A DNA stretch of 64,000 nt from PNON01 sp963757065 (GCA_963757065.1 CAVWQC010000002.1:248001-312000), one strand, 5' to 3'; shown: positions 34,240 through 45,700, numbered from the stretch's first letter. Numbers and translations: made by a program. Notes: generated from the sequence alone by a model not told the origin.

Positions 34240-35137
34240 ATGTCTAATAAAGCACCCACAATTCAAGTCTCTTCTGCCCAGGAATGGATCGACTATGAAC
34301 TGATCGATTCGGGCGATGGGTTAAAACTGGAGCGATTTGGAAAATACACTTTTTCCCGTCCTGAAGCACAAGCAGTCTGGTCCCCCGCCAGGCCAGCAGG
34401 AGCATGGTCAAAAGCTGATGCAATCTTCCAAACGACTGCGGAAGAAAATGGCGGACACTGGTTATTTAATAAGAAACTACCAGAAAACTGGATGATGGAA
34501 TACAAGGGGATCAAATTTAAAGTACAGGCTGGAGCATCTCGTCATTTGGGAGTTTTTCCTGAACAGGCCGTTCATTGGGATTGGATGACCGCAGCTATTT
34601 CAGGAGCGAATCGCCCAATAAAAGTGTTAAACCTTTTTGGTTATACCGGGTTAGCCAGTTTGTTTGCAGCAAAAGCCGGCGCACAGGTTACTCATATCGA
34701 TGCATCCAAGAAAGCGATCAGCTGGGCAAGGGAAAACCAATCATTAAGCAGCCTCAATGGTTCTCCCATCCGCTGGATTGTGGATGACGCATTGAAGTTT
34801 ATTGAGCGTGAGATCCGCCGCGGAACATTTTACGATGGAATTATTCTGGATCCACCGAAATTTGGTCGAGGCCCCAAAGGTGAAGTTTGGGAGTTTTTCA
34901 ATCTTCTCCCGCAAATGTTGACTGCCTGTAAGAGCGCATTACACCAGAATGCCCTTTTTATGATCGTGACTGCGTATGCTGTAAAATCATCTGCACTTAC
35001 CCTGCATGGAGCCATGAACGACTTGACCAAAACCAGGGGCGGAAAATTGGATGTGGGTGAACTTGGTCACAGTGGAAAAAAGTGCCGGTAGACTGATCTC
35101 AAACGCCATTTATGCTAAATGGTCTTCAGAAAGATGA
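34240..35137 (+). CDS. RlmI-like SAM-dependent rRNA methyltransferase (frameshifted near the end)
   Basis: A class I methyltransferase, about 299 residues when the frame is restored. SAM motif I is LNLFGYTGLASLFAAKAGA (about 130-148), the acidic residue is in THIDASKKAISWAR, and the catalytic-type motif is DPPKFGRGPKGEVW near 207. The frame given by the ATG at 34240 ends early at 35091 (…HSGKKCR). From about 35062 the other frame continues through VTVEKSAGRLISNAIYAKW to TGA 35137, the expected C-terminus. One extra base near 35060 explains this. The rRNA target base cannot be predicted. Confidence 0.8.
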
Positions 35138-35145
35138 TCTAATCG

Positions 35146-36314
35146 TTAAAATTGCCCCTGCATGCTGTGAGCGTAACCTGTCAGCTCTACATATCCGGAA
35201 CCGGAAACACTCTTCCCATTTACTACACCTTCGATCAAAACAGCACCTTCCCAGTAAGTAAAGGCAAAATTGAGTTCCTGGTCTTTGATCAAAGGAGTTA
35301 TCTTAAGGTCAATTCCCTGAGAAGGAATGAGCATACGCCAACCGGATGGATATGCAGCATTTGATGTCGGGCTTATCCAGGTTCCTGTCGACGAAATATT
35401 GAAATCCTCCATAGCCAATCCTATTAACAGTTGACCGGGTACCAATAGCGAACCATTAGAATTCGGATCCACTGACCCGTCCTGGTTTCGCATCCGATAT
35501 GCCATGATGTCTTTTCCATCATCGAGATGCAAGGCAAACCAATCCCAGCCCACCTGTTCTCCTGATAATGCACTGGTGCTGAATTCATGGTCCATCCAGC
35601 TGGTTCCGGTCACCTGGTATTCCTTTTGTTCAATGCTAACGATTCCTTTTGTGGTCAAACGGGGAATGCTGTAATAATATGAGGCGGAGTCTGAGCTTTT
35701 CCGACTTAATCCATTATCACCTTGCAGGACAATACCATGCTCATCCGAAAGGGATAGATCAATTTCAATGCCTTCGGCCTTTGCATTTAATCGGAATTCC
35801 TTATCTGAAATTTGTTGTACCTGCCAATCGGCTAACCAGACTTTCAATAAGGATTAGTTAATGCGCCGGCCAGTTGATTATCCCCCCGATTAAATCGTTG
35901 AAACGGGTAAAACCGGTTCGTATTTGCCTGGGTTACCGTAAAATGAGCCATGTAGATCTGATTTGCAGCAATATCTGACGTCCGGTTCATTACATCTACC
36001 TGCGGCTGTAGTGCACGACGGAAGAATGTGAGCTGATACCCAAAATCATCCCCTTGTTCAGATTTCAAGTTGCCGGTAAAGTACCACCACTCAGTCTGGA
36101 AATTTTGATGCGCTCCATGATCCACAGGAAAGCTAAAAACACGAGGTTGATCGGCATGATCAAAATGGTTAGTGTTGATATTTTCGATATCAGCCCATTC
36201 AATTTGCGAGCTTTCCCCTAAATCCTTGGGGATTGAGTTGGTGCATCCTGAAATGAAAATTCCAACTAAAAGGAATATCATCCATTTTTGAAAGGGATAT
36301 AAATTCCTACTCAT
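35146..36314 (-). CDS. AttH/CrtC-like lipocalin-domain lipoprotein (frameshifted)
   Basis: About 389 residues across two frames. The first part (36314 to about 35850) begins with a signal peptide and lipobox ISGC, then has DHGAHQNFQTEWWYFTGNLK, which marks the hydroxyneurosporene-synthase/AttH (lipocalin-like) family. The second part (from about 35847) resumes with KVWLADWQVQQI and contains GTSWMDHEFSTSAL and GWDWFALHLDDG. A missing base near 35845-35850 breaks the frame. The gene overlaps the FtsX permease stop by 8 bp, and with the ATPase forms an AttEFGH-like operon that may export or extract a lipophilic substrate; that is inference. Confidence 0.82.
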
Positions 36315-38880
36315 AACGGATTGCCTCTACTGCCTGCATACGGCTCATGCGCCATGCCGGGAATATTCCTGCCAATACAGCAGCAGCTATGGCGATGCCA
36401 ATCGCTTGCAGGAATATTACTGGTGAAGCCGATAACCTCATCGACCAGCCAAAGGAGCGCTGGTTGATGATATCCACCAGAACCAACGCCAGTGTATACC
36501 CTGTTGGGATCGCCATCAACCCGGCTACCAGACCCATCAGGAACGTTTCCAACATTGCCAGGGACCAGACCTCACGATTGGTTAACCCCAAGGCACGCAT
36601 GATTCCCATCTCACGCTGTCTCTCAAATTGTAATAATCCCAATGCACTTAGTATTCCGATAAACGCCACGACCATCGCCAGGATTTGCAAAGCCCGGGTG
36701 ATGGCAAACGTCCGATCAAACACGACCATAACATCCTGCCTCAAATCTTTATTAGGCCGGATGAGGAGTGATTGATTTGTTGGTAATTTTCCAGGCAGAT
36801 TCGTTGAAAAATCTTCTGCATTAATACCTTGAACAAGATGGATCCCAATTGCGGATATCGATTTATCTCCCCAGTAACGCTGGTATACATCCAGCGGCAT
36901 CTGGATTGTTCCAGAGGTGGACGCATAGTCGTAATATACCCCTATGATCGGAAAGTTCACCAATCCCTGGCTGGTTGCCAAACTGATGCTTCCACCAGAA
37001 TCAGGAATTCCCAGTCGATAAGCAAGAGATTCTGTGATCAGGATCGAACCATTTTCCATGGCTTGCCAGATGTCAGATTTAGGAATATCAACATTTTTAT
37101 AGAGTCTTTCATAAGGAAGCTGCTTATTGTCAGTTGCAGCAATTTGGATCTCACCCTTTTCAGATTCCACAGTATTGATCTTTAACTGATAAAAACTGGC
37201 AACCTCCGGGTTGGTTCTTAATCCAGGAAGTATAGCCTGATCGATTGGGAGTGTTGGCTGGTTTGAAATAAAAGAAGGGGCGGTGATATAAACATCCCCC
37301 TGTAATGAGGTCCGCAGCCATTCATCCACAGTGGTACGAAAGCTGCCAATCATGAGTCCCACTCCAATCGAAACAGCAATGGATACCATCAAAGCAGACA
37401 CAGCTACAGAAGTGCGGCTAAGGGAACTGATCAGATTTCTCGGAGCAAGACGCCCACTAAGTCTGCTAAAAATCTTAAGCAATGGTTGGATAAAATTTAA
37501 TAACCAGACCATTACGAGTGGAGTCACCATGGCAAAACCAACAGTAATAAAAGCAATGATACCAAATCCAACGATCAAGCTCGTTGTGGGAACATAAAGG
37601 AGGATGAAAGAAATCCCTAAGGCAACTAACCCTGCCAAAGCTATTTTCCATATTCTTTGCTTTGACCGATGTTCAACCGAATAACGTGACAACGCCTCCC
37701 TGGGTGATACAGATGCTGCTTCAAGAGCAGGTGGAATAGCTGTTAGAATGGTCGTAATCAGACCCAGGAAGAATCCTTTGACCAAACTCGAAGAGGAGAT
37801 GGAAGTTGAGTTTATGGTTGTTGTAAAGTATAGATCGTTGACTGTTTGAGAAACCATTTTGATCGTAAATTGACCCAACCCAATCCCCACAATCAATCCC
37901 AGCAAACCCCCAACAATTCCAATTACTGTTGCCTCAGCGATAACCATGAAGAAGATTTCCCTCCTGGTCACACCCAGGCACCGGTAAATTCCGAAAAATG
38001 AACGGCGCTGAACGATCGAGAAAGTCATGGTGTTATAGATCAGGAACATACCCACCAGCATGGCCAGAAAACTTAAGGCAGTTAAATTTGTCTGAAAGGC
38101 TGAAGTGAGTTGATCCAATCCCGCTGATCTTGCCTCTATTGGAGTCACTTTTACCGAACCAGGCAATAAAAGCGACAATTGTTCCTCAAAATCAGGATTA
38201 CCCGTGGGAAGGATCAAATCAATCCGGTCGATTGTGCCTTCTTTTTGAAGGATCTCCTGGGCTGTTGAGATGTCTGAAATGATCAACCCTTGGAATATCC
38301 GGTTCTGATAACTGTCATTACTTGTAACCACACCAGCAACATACGCTTTTTTTGTTTCTCCCCCATAATCGACCGATAAGGAATCTCCAGGTTTGAGATG
38401 ATATTGGGTGGCAATGGATTTGGAAATAATGATCGCACCTGGATGTGTAAACAATTGAAAAGCTTTTACATCAAAAAATTGGTTTGTCTGGCCCAAATAA
38501 CTTCTAAATGCATAATCGTAAAATGGGTCGATGCCCAACAACTGCATGGGTGAATTTCCCATCTGCGGAGATGTAACAATGCCCGAAACAACAGGCGCAG
38601 CTTTTAATGGCAATCCGGATTTTACAATATCGACAAAAACTGCTTCATCCAATCCTGCTGGAGGAGCAAACACCTGGTGTGTTGCCTTTCCGACCAGGGA
38701 TTGGGTGCTCAATTCCAGGGCTTTTGCTGAGCTTGCGTTGGCCAGGTCAATAGCCACCGCTACAGCAACCCCAATGGTTATTCCCATAACCATTAATAAT
38801 CCCTGGATCTTATGGCGAAACAGATAAGCAAAAGACGATCGGGAAAATAAGCGTAAATGAGGGAACAGCCTGACTTTCAC
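36307..38880 (-). CDS. FtsX-family ABC permease (two FtsX domains, AttFG-like)
   Basis: An 857-residue permease with an N-terminal helix (about 22-42), a periplasmic MacB-like region (about 45-245), three spans (about 270-390) forming the first FtsX domain, a middle pair of spans (about 410-460), a second periplasmic region (about 500-730) and a second FtsX domain at about 735-857. This long two-domain form corresponds to lipoprotein or lipid extractors. It uses a GTG start one base after the ATPase stop. It would pair with the ATPase at 38882 and the lipocalin-like lipoprotein at 35146. Confidence 0.88.
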   Translation of the reverse strand: MKVRLFPHLRLFSRSSFAYLFRHKIQGLLMVMGITIGVAVAVAIDLANASSAKALELSTQSLVGKATHQVFAPPAGLDEAVFVDIVKSGLPLKAAPVVSGIVTSPQMGNSPMQLLGIDPFYDYAFRSYLGQTNQFFDVKAFQLFTHPGAIIISKSIATQYHLKPGDSLSVDYGGETKKAYVAGVVTSNDSYQNRIFQGLIISDISTAQEILQKEGTIDRIDLILPTGNPDFEEQLSLLLPGSVKVTPIEARSAGLDQLTSAFQTNLTALSFLAMLVGMFLIYNTMTFSIVQRRSFFGIYRCLGVTRREIFFMVIAEATVIGIVGGLLGLIVGIGLGQFTIKMVSQTVNDLYFTTTINSTSISSSSLVKGFFLGLITTILTAIPPALEAASVSPREALSRYSVEHRSKQRIWKIALAGLVALGISFILLYVPTTSLIVGFGIIAFITVGFAMVTPLVMVWLLNFIQPLLKIFSRLSGRLAPRNLISSLSRTSVAVSALMVSIAVSIGVGLMIGSFRTTVDEWLRTSLQGDVYITAPSFISNQPTLPIDQAILPGLRTNPEVASFYQLKINTVESEKGEIQIAATDNKQLPYERLYKNVDIPKSDIWQAMENGSILITESLAYRLGIPDSGGSISLATSQGLVNFPIIGVYYDYASTSGTIQMPLDVYQRYWGDKSISAIGIHLVQGINAEDFSTNLPGKLPTNQSLLIRPNKDLRQDVMVVFDRTFAITRALQILAMVVAFIGILSALGLLQFERQREMGIMRALGLTNREVWSLAMLETFLMGLVAGLMAIPTGYTLALVLVDIINQRSFGWSMRLSASPVIFLQAIGIAIAAAVLAGIFPAWRMSRMQAVEAIRYE

Positions 38881-38881
38881 C

Positions 38882-39597
38882 TTAGAGAACTACATCCTTT
38901 CCCCGGTGATCTTCAGTTAAATGTCCATCCCTCAAAACAAGGATACGGTCAGCAAAAGCAGCCGCTGTTGGACTATGGGTAACCAGGACAAGGTTTTTTC
39001 CATTCGCACGAATTAACTTATCGAGCAGCTGCATCACTTCCAAACCGGTTTCTTCATCCAGGTTTCCGGTCGGTTCATCTGCCAGTAACAAATCCGGATC
39101 ATGTACAAGTGCCCTGGCGATGGAGATGCGCTGCTGTTCACCGCCCGAAAGCTGATCTGGAAAATCATTTTTCCGGTCCAATAAACCAACAGCAATTAAT
39201 AATTCTTCTGCCTTGTTTTTACCGGCTGCATCCAAATGGTTATTTAATTCAAGGGGTAGTGTAACATTCTCCCAGATCGATAAAGTTGGAATTAAATTAA
39301 AGAATTGGAAAATAAAACCAACTTTGTTGCGTCTGATCATCGTTCTTTCATCTTCACTCAATTGAGTAAGGTCAATATCATTCAAAAAGACAGAGCCAGA
39401 ATCAGGCCTGTCAATTCCGCTGATCAGGTTTAAGAGTGTAGTTTTACCGCTTCCGCTTTTTCCAAGTATTGCTGCAAATTCCCCCAATCCAAACTGGAAA
39501 CAGGTGTTATTCAGAACGACCCTTTGTTTCTTGCCATCAAAATATCCTTTGGATAAATTGACAAGCCGTAGAAATCCAGATCGATCTGTACATTCAT
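38882..39597 (-). CDS. LolD/MacB-type ABC ATPase (probably frameshifted at the N-terminus)
   Basis: The intact part (38882-39487) has Walker A GKSGSGKTT, signature LSGGEQQRISIARAL and Walker B LLLADEPTGNLD of the MacB/LolD class. It begins with TTG mid-domain, lacking the first beta strands. Reading upstream in the same frame gives RLVNLSKGYFDGKKQRVVLN, exactly the missing strand region, but no start codon. An ATG at 39597 opens another frame (MNVQIDL) and would join it with one missing base near 39575-39580. I therefore extend the gene to 39597 and treat it as frameshifted. Confidence 0.72.
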
Positions 39598-39730
39598 TTT
39601 CGCATATGAGTAGGATTATTTTCTTCCATCTCTCAATTCTAATTCATCTTGAAACCAAAAAATCCCCTGTTCGGGTTCTTGTTCAGTGTTTGTACAATGA
39701 TTGGATCGGACCTGAAATTATTCTTAAGAA

Positions 39731-40663
39731 TTAGAACCAATCTTTCTTCATAAAGATATAGACAACCACAAAACTAATGCCCAGGAATAGGGCAATGATG
39801 ATCAAATAGGCTAAGGGGTGGTTCATAAATGGCAAGGTCACGTTCATCCCAAAAAAGCTGGTAACAATCGTGGGGATACTTAATACAATAGTGATGGACG
39901 CCAGGAATTTTAAGATCACATTCAAATTATTCGAGATGATGGATGCAAAAGCACCCATCATGGAGCTAAGAATGTTGCTTGAAATATCCGTCATTTCAAT
40001 GGCCTGCTGGTTTTCAGTTATGACGTCTTCCAGTAGATCTTCGTCCTCAGGATACTGTTTGAATAGCTGCATCCGTTGTAATCTTTCCAACAACAACTCG
40101 TTTGCCCGTAATGCAGTCGCAAAATACACCAGGCTTTTTTGATATTTGAGCAATTCTTGCACTTCTTTGTTTTTTACTGAATGCTGTAACCTGTCTTCCA
40201 ATTCTTCGGTCGATTTATTGATCTCGCGTAAATAACTTAGGTACCTGGTCGCCACACCTAATAAGAAACGCAGAAATAACCTGTATCTTTTTCCGGTGGT
40301 GAAACCCTTCGTTTTACCGGATGCCATTCCGGTTAAAATATCACATTCCTGCCGGCAAACTGTGAGGATATGATCTTCATTTATTATGATTCCCAGTGGA
40401 ATGGTTGCATAAGGGATATCTGAACCTTCCCCTTCGTATATAGGGACACGAATGATGATCAGCAATGTGCCATCATCTTCTCTTTCTGTCCTTGGCCTTT
40501 CATCCAAATCCAAAGGATAGGTCAGGAAGTCCTGCGGGAGTTTCAGTTCGCGAAGTTCAGCTAGTTCGGTTGGTGTGGGATCTACAATGTTGATCCAACA
40601 ATTGTTAACGACATTACTAATTAGTTCAATCCCATTTTCTGCGGATTTATAGATCTGGATCAT
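39731..40663 (-). CDS. corA: CorA-family magnesium transporter
   Basis: A 310-residue Mg2+/Co2+ channel. The N-terminal cytoplasmic domain (about 1-245) includes CWINIVDPTPTELAEL; two C-terminal spans follow, with the universally conserved GMN motif in SFFGMNVTLP at about 268-277, and the final KKDWF anchor. The 'TM2-CorA' pattern and length match. Residues VYDLDERP-like (YPLDLDERPRTEREDDG) fit the family. It is a single gene, convergent with nothing on either side. Confidence 0.92.
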   Translation of the reverse strand: MIQIYKSAENGIELISNVVNNCWINIVDPTPTELAELRELKLPQDFLTYPLDLDERPRTEREDDGTLLIIIRVPIYEGEGSDIPYATIPLGIIINEDHILTVCRQECDILTGMASGKTKGFTTGKRYRLFLRFLLGVATRYLSYLREINKSTEELEDRLQHSVKNKEVQELLKYQKSLVYFATALRANELLLERLQRMQLFKQYPEDEDLLEDVITENQQAIEMTDISSNILSSMMGAFASIISNNLNVILKFLASITIVLSIPTIVTSFFGMNVTLPFMNHPLAYLIIIALFLGISFVVVYIFMKKDWF

Positions 40664-40784
40664 TGCACACCTCCAAAAGAAAGATGGGTTGGATCAACTT
40701 ATAAGCAATTTTACCGTAACATTCGCAAAACAGAACAACTAATATCAGAAGATCAATCCATAATTGAAAAAACTATCTTCGAGT

Positions 40785-41430
40785 TTAATAAATCTTTGAT
40801 ACTTTCGTCAGTCTGTAATTGTAAAACCATATTATTTGAGATCGTACCGAAGGATTGGTTTGTTTTCTTGTTGACCTCGAGGCAACAGAAAAACCGAGGT
40901 CGAGAAAAACCTGGGAAAAGCCTCTGAAACCATTTACGTCCGGTATTACTGCTTCTTTAGGAACAGACGGATACGCTTCCAAAACCTCGGCTCCATTATT
41001 GCGGGCATACTTAATCGCTTCTGAAATCAAAAAACGGGTGACTCCCATTTTCCTATGGTTTTTATTGGTAAAGAAACATGTAATTGACCAGGTGTTTTTA
41101 TCGTCAATGGCTTTGTAATATTTTGTTCTCTCTAAAGCATCATAATCTGTTCTAGGAGCAACTGCACACCAGCCTACCGGATTATTTCCTGAATAAGCAA
41201 TCAGCCCGACCGGATTCTGTTTATCAACGATCTCTTTCAAACGTTAACCGGTTCCCTTCTCCTTTATTCTCTTCCCATTCTTTCCGTGTAGCACGGAACC
41301 ACATACACCAACAACCTCCAGAAGCCCCATGCTTTCCGAAAAGTGAGACCAGGTCTTCCCACGTCTCTTTTGTCAATTCCCGGCAGGTAAATCCATTTTC
41401 TTCGGATATTATCTGAATTTTCCATTTCAA
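40785..41430 (-). CDS. GNAT family N-acetyltransferase (frameshifted)
   Basis: About 215 residues across two frames. The first (41430 to about 41238) contains GASGGCWCMWFRATRKEWEE followed by NKGEGNRLTF; the second (to 40785) continues KEIVDKQNPVGLIAYSGNNP and holds the acetyl-CoA loop NHRKMGVTRFLI. Together they match a GNAT subgroup that starts with a Cys-rich GGCWCMWWR segment. An extra base near 41238 (TTTGAAAG) explains the break. The start is uncertain; a TTG at 41430 is the furthest upstream in the frame. Substrate is unknown. Confidence 0.72.
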
Positions 41431-41627
41431 TCCTCATTATATTTTTTATGCACCATATATTGGGTAAACTTATCTTTGGGACATAAATAATTACTTCCGA
41501 AATTATTTTCATCCATCCAATATTCTTCTTTACCTGGATATCGGATTGAAAGAATTGACTTGAAAATCAACTGGGCTTATTATAATCTTGTAGACCCATT
41601 CAATACAATTGTACATTTGGAGGAAAA

Positions 41628-42468
41628 ATGTCTTACAACACATCCACCAGGCAAACAAAAGAAAATATTGAATTATTTCAGCAGATCTGGCAGCCAGACG
41701 GTGATATTAAGGCAGTCATATGTTTGATCCATGGCTTGGGCGAGCATTCGTCGCGTTACCAACATGTCGCAGAATATTACCAATCAAAAGGCTATGTGGT
41801 TGCAGCCTTTGATCTTCGCGGTCATGGAAAATCGCAAGGCCAACGCGGTCATTTTGCCAGCCTGGAAATGGCATTGGATGATATTAAAGTTTTCATTGAT
41901 TCAACAATTGCACAATTCCCCGGAAAACCAGTTTTTCTGTATGGTCACAGTTTGGGTGGTGTGATGGTTCTTAATTATGCTCTTAAAATAAAGAACAATC
42001 TGACCGGTGTGATAGCCACCAGCCCCGGATTAGCCACTGGCGATAAAGTGGCACCCTGGAAATTATCCCTTGGTAAATTGTTATATTCCATCGTGCCTAA
42101 CTTTTTCAATGGCGAATGGATTGGATGTAGAGAATATTTCAAGAGATAAGGAAGTAGTTAGGAAATACAAGACTGACCCATTGGTCCACGACCAGATCAC
42201 GGCCAGGTTTGGGCTGGATTTCTTGAATGCCGGACTGTGGGCTTCAGCACAAGCTAAGGAATTCAACCTTCCTCTTCTTCTAATGTACGGAACTGGGGAT
42301 CATATTGTCTCCTGCGATGCCGTTCGTGCTTTCGCTGCTGCAGCACCGAATGTAACATTCCGCGAATGGGATGGATTTTTCCACGAATTGCATAACGAAC
42401 CTGAAAAAGCCGAAGTTTTTGAGTTCTCAGATCAGTGGATCCAATCTCAAATTTCTAAAACTCCATAA
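41628..42468 (+). CDS. Alpha/beta hydrolase, monoacylglycerol-lipase-like (frameshifted)
   Basis: About 280 residues when restored. Serine hydrolase of the lysophospholipase/monoglyceride lipase family: HGLGEHSSRYQHVAEY (oxyanion region, about 35-50), nucleophile elbow GHSLGG at about 107-112, aspartate in GTGDHIVSC and the histidine in GFFHELHNEPE. The frame breaks at a run of five T (42102-42106): four T would join IVPNF to SMANGLDVENISRDKEVV. This homopolymer is the most transparent of the window's frameshifts. An AT-rich TATAAT (41581-41586) lies 40 bp upstream of the ATG. Confidence 0.85.
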
Positions 42469-42507
42469 TAATTGTTGAATAGAAAACAACAAAAGACTAA
42501 ACAAGGC

Positions 42508-42536
42508 TTGACCGTAAGTTAGTCAGGTAATACAAT
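42508..42536 (+). promoter_or_regulatory. Promoter of the glyA-gcvT leader transcript
   Basis: TTGACC (42508-42513), 17-bp spacer, TACAAT (42531-42536). It is a near-consensus sigma-70 promoter that would start RNA at about 42540-42543, at the edge of a strong GGAGGAG. Confidence 0.8.
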
Positions 42537-42539
42537 TAT

Positions 42540-42682
42540 GGAGGAGTGAAAATGCAGCGAATATTCAACATGCTTGAATATCTTCCATACACCTGCTTGT
42601 TTCTACAAACAGGTGTATCTGTGTAAAAGTAACCGTATATTATTTGCCCGATTATCAGATGATAAGTCGGGCAAATTTTTTA
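42540..42682 (+). ncRNA. Short three-hairpin transcript ending in a strong terminator (attenuator or sRNA)
   Basis: Three consecutive hairpins lie between a consensus promoter and the SHMT-GcvT gene. Hairpin 1 is an 8-bp ATATTCAA/TTGAATAT (42561-42581). Hairpin 2 is a 9-bp ATACACCTG/CAGGTGTAT (42587-42618) with an inner TTGT/ACAA. Hairpin 3 is a very stable 15-bp terminator (42642-42676: ATTTGCCCGA...TCGGGCAAAT with an inner TTATC/GATAA) followed by six T. It matches no riboswitch I know, including the glycine and tetrahydrofolate classes. I found no clear antiterminator, so it may be an autonomous small RNA or small-protein mRNA rather than an attenuator. Confidence 0.55.
42552..42626 (+). 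CDS. Putative 24-residue leader peptide/small protein
   Basis: MQRIFNMLEYLPYTCLFLQT followed by GVSV and TAA. It has a strong GGAGGAG five bases before the ATG. It is unusually placed almost at the 5' end of the predicted transcript. It is not rich in glycine or serine, so classical amino-acid attenuation for the downstream gene is not obvious. The two hairpins fall within the coding region, so ribosome position would affect them. It is too short for homology inference. Confidence 0.4.
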   Translation: MQRIFNMLEYLPYTCLFLQTGVSV

Positions 42683-42717
42683 CTCTATAGTTGTTAACCC
42701 TAACACCAGGAGACAGA

Positions 42718-45700
42718 ATGAAAGATTATCTTTTTCGTGGAAAGCTGGCTGAATTAGACAAAGATGTTTATGATTTGGCTCAATTAGAAACTGAACGGCA
42801 AAATCGAAAGCTGATCATGATCCCCAGTGAGAGTACCGCACCATTGGCAGTGCGTGAAGCCCTGGCCACTTCCTTTCAGAATATATATGCTGAAGGGTAC
42901 CCGGATGATGAGATGCGATTCATGGATGAAAAAGAAATCCTGGATTACCCAAATCGATTAGCCGATTATCGACGTTATTCCGACCCGAGATTTTATAAGG
43001 GTGTGGAATATGCTGATGTGATCGAGTCTTTAGCTCGACGCAGGTGTGCAGAAGCTTTCGCTGCGAATGGCAAAAAACCGGATGATCTATACGTCAACGT
43101 CCAACCACTTTCAGGTGCGCCTGCCAATAATGCTGTTTACCCGGCTGTAGTCAATCCGGGTGACACAGTACTTGGAATGAGCCTGCTCCACGGCGGGCAC
43201 CTCACCCATGGTTCATCCGTGAATCGCTCCGGCAGGCTGTATCACTTCGTACATTATCTGGTCGACCCGATTACGGAAAAAATTGATTATGCTCAGGTCG
43301 AAGCACTCGCACTCGAACATAAACCAAAGATGATCATTGCCGGTTATACTTCCTATCCCTGGCTGCCAGATTGGAAGAAATTCCGGGAAATCGCTGATTC
43401 TGTCGGAGCAATATTGTTGGCTGATATCTCCCACATTGCTGGTCTGGTTTCCGCTGGAGCACTTGCGTCACCAATCGGATATGCACATATCACCACATTT
43501 ACCACCCATAAAACACTCTGCGGCCCACGCGGGGCTTGCATCATCACCACGGATGCAGCATTGTCCAAGAAAATCGACAAATCCATTTTCCCTGGCGAAC
43601 AGGGCGGCCCACATGTGAATGTCTTTGCAGCCCTGGCTTTGACCTTCAAGTTAGCGCGAACCGAAGAATTCAAATCTCTGCAATTCCAGATCATCAAGAA
43701 TTGTGCTGCACTCAACGACCAACTGAAAAAACGTGGTTTTCACATTTCTTATAGTGGAACCGATACCCACCTGTTGAATTTGGATTGTAAATCTGTGGTT
43801 GGTCCGGATGGCACCCCATTAATGGGTGATATGGCTGCACGAATTCTTGACCTGGCCGGCATTGTCTGCAACCGAAATACCATTCCCGGCGACAAATCCT
43901 CCTTTGCAAGTTCCGGTGTACGAATGGGTACTCCCTGGCTAACCCAGAGAGGATTCAAAGAAGCTGAGATGATCCAGTTGGCTGACATTATTGCAGATAT
44001 TCTTTTAGCCGTCACACCCTATACCATTGAAACCCGTAAAGGACCTGCTGACCGGGCAAAGATCGACTTTAAGGTGTATGAGGAAGCCAAACTCAAAGTT
44101 CGCAAAATTGCTGAGCAAGCTGGCATGGTTGAAGAAACACAGAAACACGGTTATCCACATTTCTTCTATATCGATGATGTACCGGCCTCTAAAAGCGATG
44201 TAATCACACTCAAACTAACCGGGAAAAACATCCGCACATTCCTGAATTATGTTTTCTCGAGCAATGTTGAAGCTCTCAAACCGGGCGAAGGACAACCTAC
44301 CAGCCTGGTTGTGAATGGAAAAAACGTCTCAGGAGATTTAAAATCCATTACACCTTATCAGTTCTTACTGAACATAGACAAAAAAGCTTTTGGCGAAACA
44401 GCAACCTGGCTAAGAGATCTTTCCGACGGATTTGCCGGGTTTGATCCGGATTACCGAAAACGGCTACCGGGTCCCATCCTGGTTGAAGAAGTTGAACACG
44501 TAAAATTCTCAACTTCTGGAGAAAAAGTTTTTCCGGATAAAACATATGCCATCGGGCAGCTAGCAACATCCGGTAAGTCTTTACCATCCTTCACCTGGGT
44601 GGAACCGGAAGAAAAGCTGAAATTTACTGCCTTAAACAAAACCCATAAAGCTCTCGGCGCAAAAATGGTGCCTTTTGCAGGGTGGGAAATGCCGGTGTGG
44701 TACAACTCTGTAATCGAAGAACACCTGGCAACCCGCCAGGCTGCGGGTTTATTTGACGTATCTCATATGGGAGTTTACCAGGCAGAAGGACATTCAGCTG
44801 CACCCTTCCTCGATTCAGTGTGTGGTAATGATATTGCCGGGCTGGAAATCGGAGAAAGCTGCTATACCCACTTCCTTGATCCAAACGCAAATGTATTGGA
44901 TGACTGCCTGGTTTACCGCCGAGCCGAAGAGAAATTCCTCGTGGTGGTGAATGCTTCGAATGATGACAAAGATTGGACATGGTTGAATGCTGTCAAGAAT
45001 GGTGAAGTAGCCATTGATCCAGTTCAACCCTGGGTCAAAGCATTTGGACGAGATGTCGTTTTTAGAAATTTACGCGATCCAAAAGCAGGGAAGGATATGC
45101 GGGTGGATATCGCCTTACAAGGTCCAAAATCGCGGGATATCCTGCTCTCGCTTGGATGTGACGCTTCCACGAAGAAGCAGATCATGGGATTGAAACGCAC
45201 GCAACTCTGCGATGCCACCGTCGGCGGGTTTGACCTGATCGTGTCCCGTACTGGGTACACCGGAGAAAAGATGGCGTTTGAATTATTCATCCATCCAGAT
45301 CAATCGGTCTCATTTTGGAATGCATTAATGGAAAAGGGTAAACCGCTTGGCTTGCTTCCGTGCGGCCTCGGAGCCAGGGATTCTTTGCGTACTGAAGCGG
45401 GATTACCTCTCTACGGACATGAAATGGGAGGTGAAATGAACCTGGGTGTTGCAGAAGCCGGATTTGGCTCTTATGTAAAACTGTACAAACCCTGGTTCAT
45501 CGGCAGGCAGGCATTCAGCGATCGCGAGAAAAATCGTTCCACCGTTGTAATTCGTTTCCGGTTCACCGAGAAAGCGATCCGAATGGCTCACAATGGGGAT
45601 GCAGTTCTTGATAAAAAAGGTAAGGTGATCGGCGTGGTTACAAGCTGTGCAATAGACAGTGAGGGATACCTCACAGGTCTGGCTTCACTTGAAATAAAAT

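Noticed and set aside
41555..41586. Promoter for the monoacylglycerol-lipase-like gene
   Set aside because: TATAAT at 41581-41586 is perfect, but the possible -35 boxes TTGACT and TTGAAA have 20- and 15-bp spacers, so neither was called.
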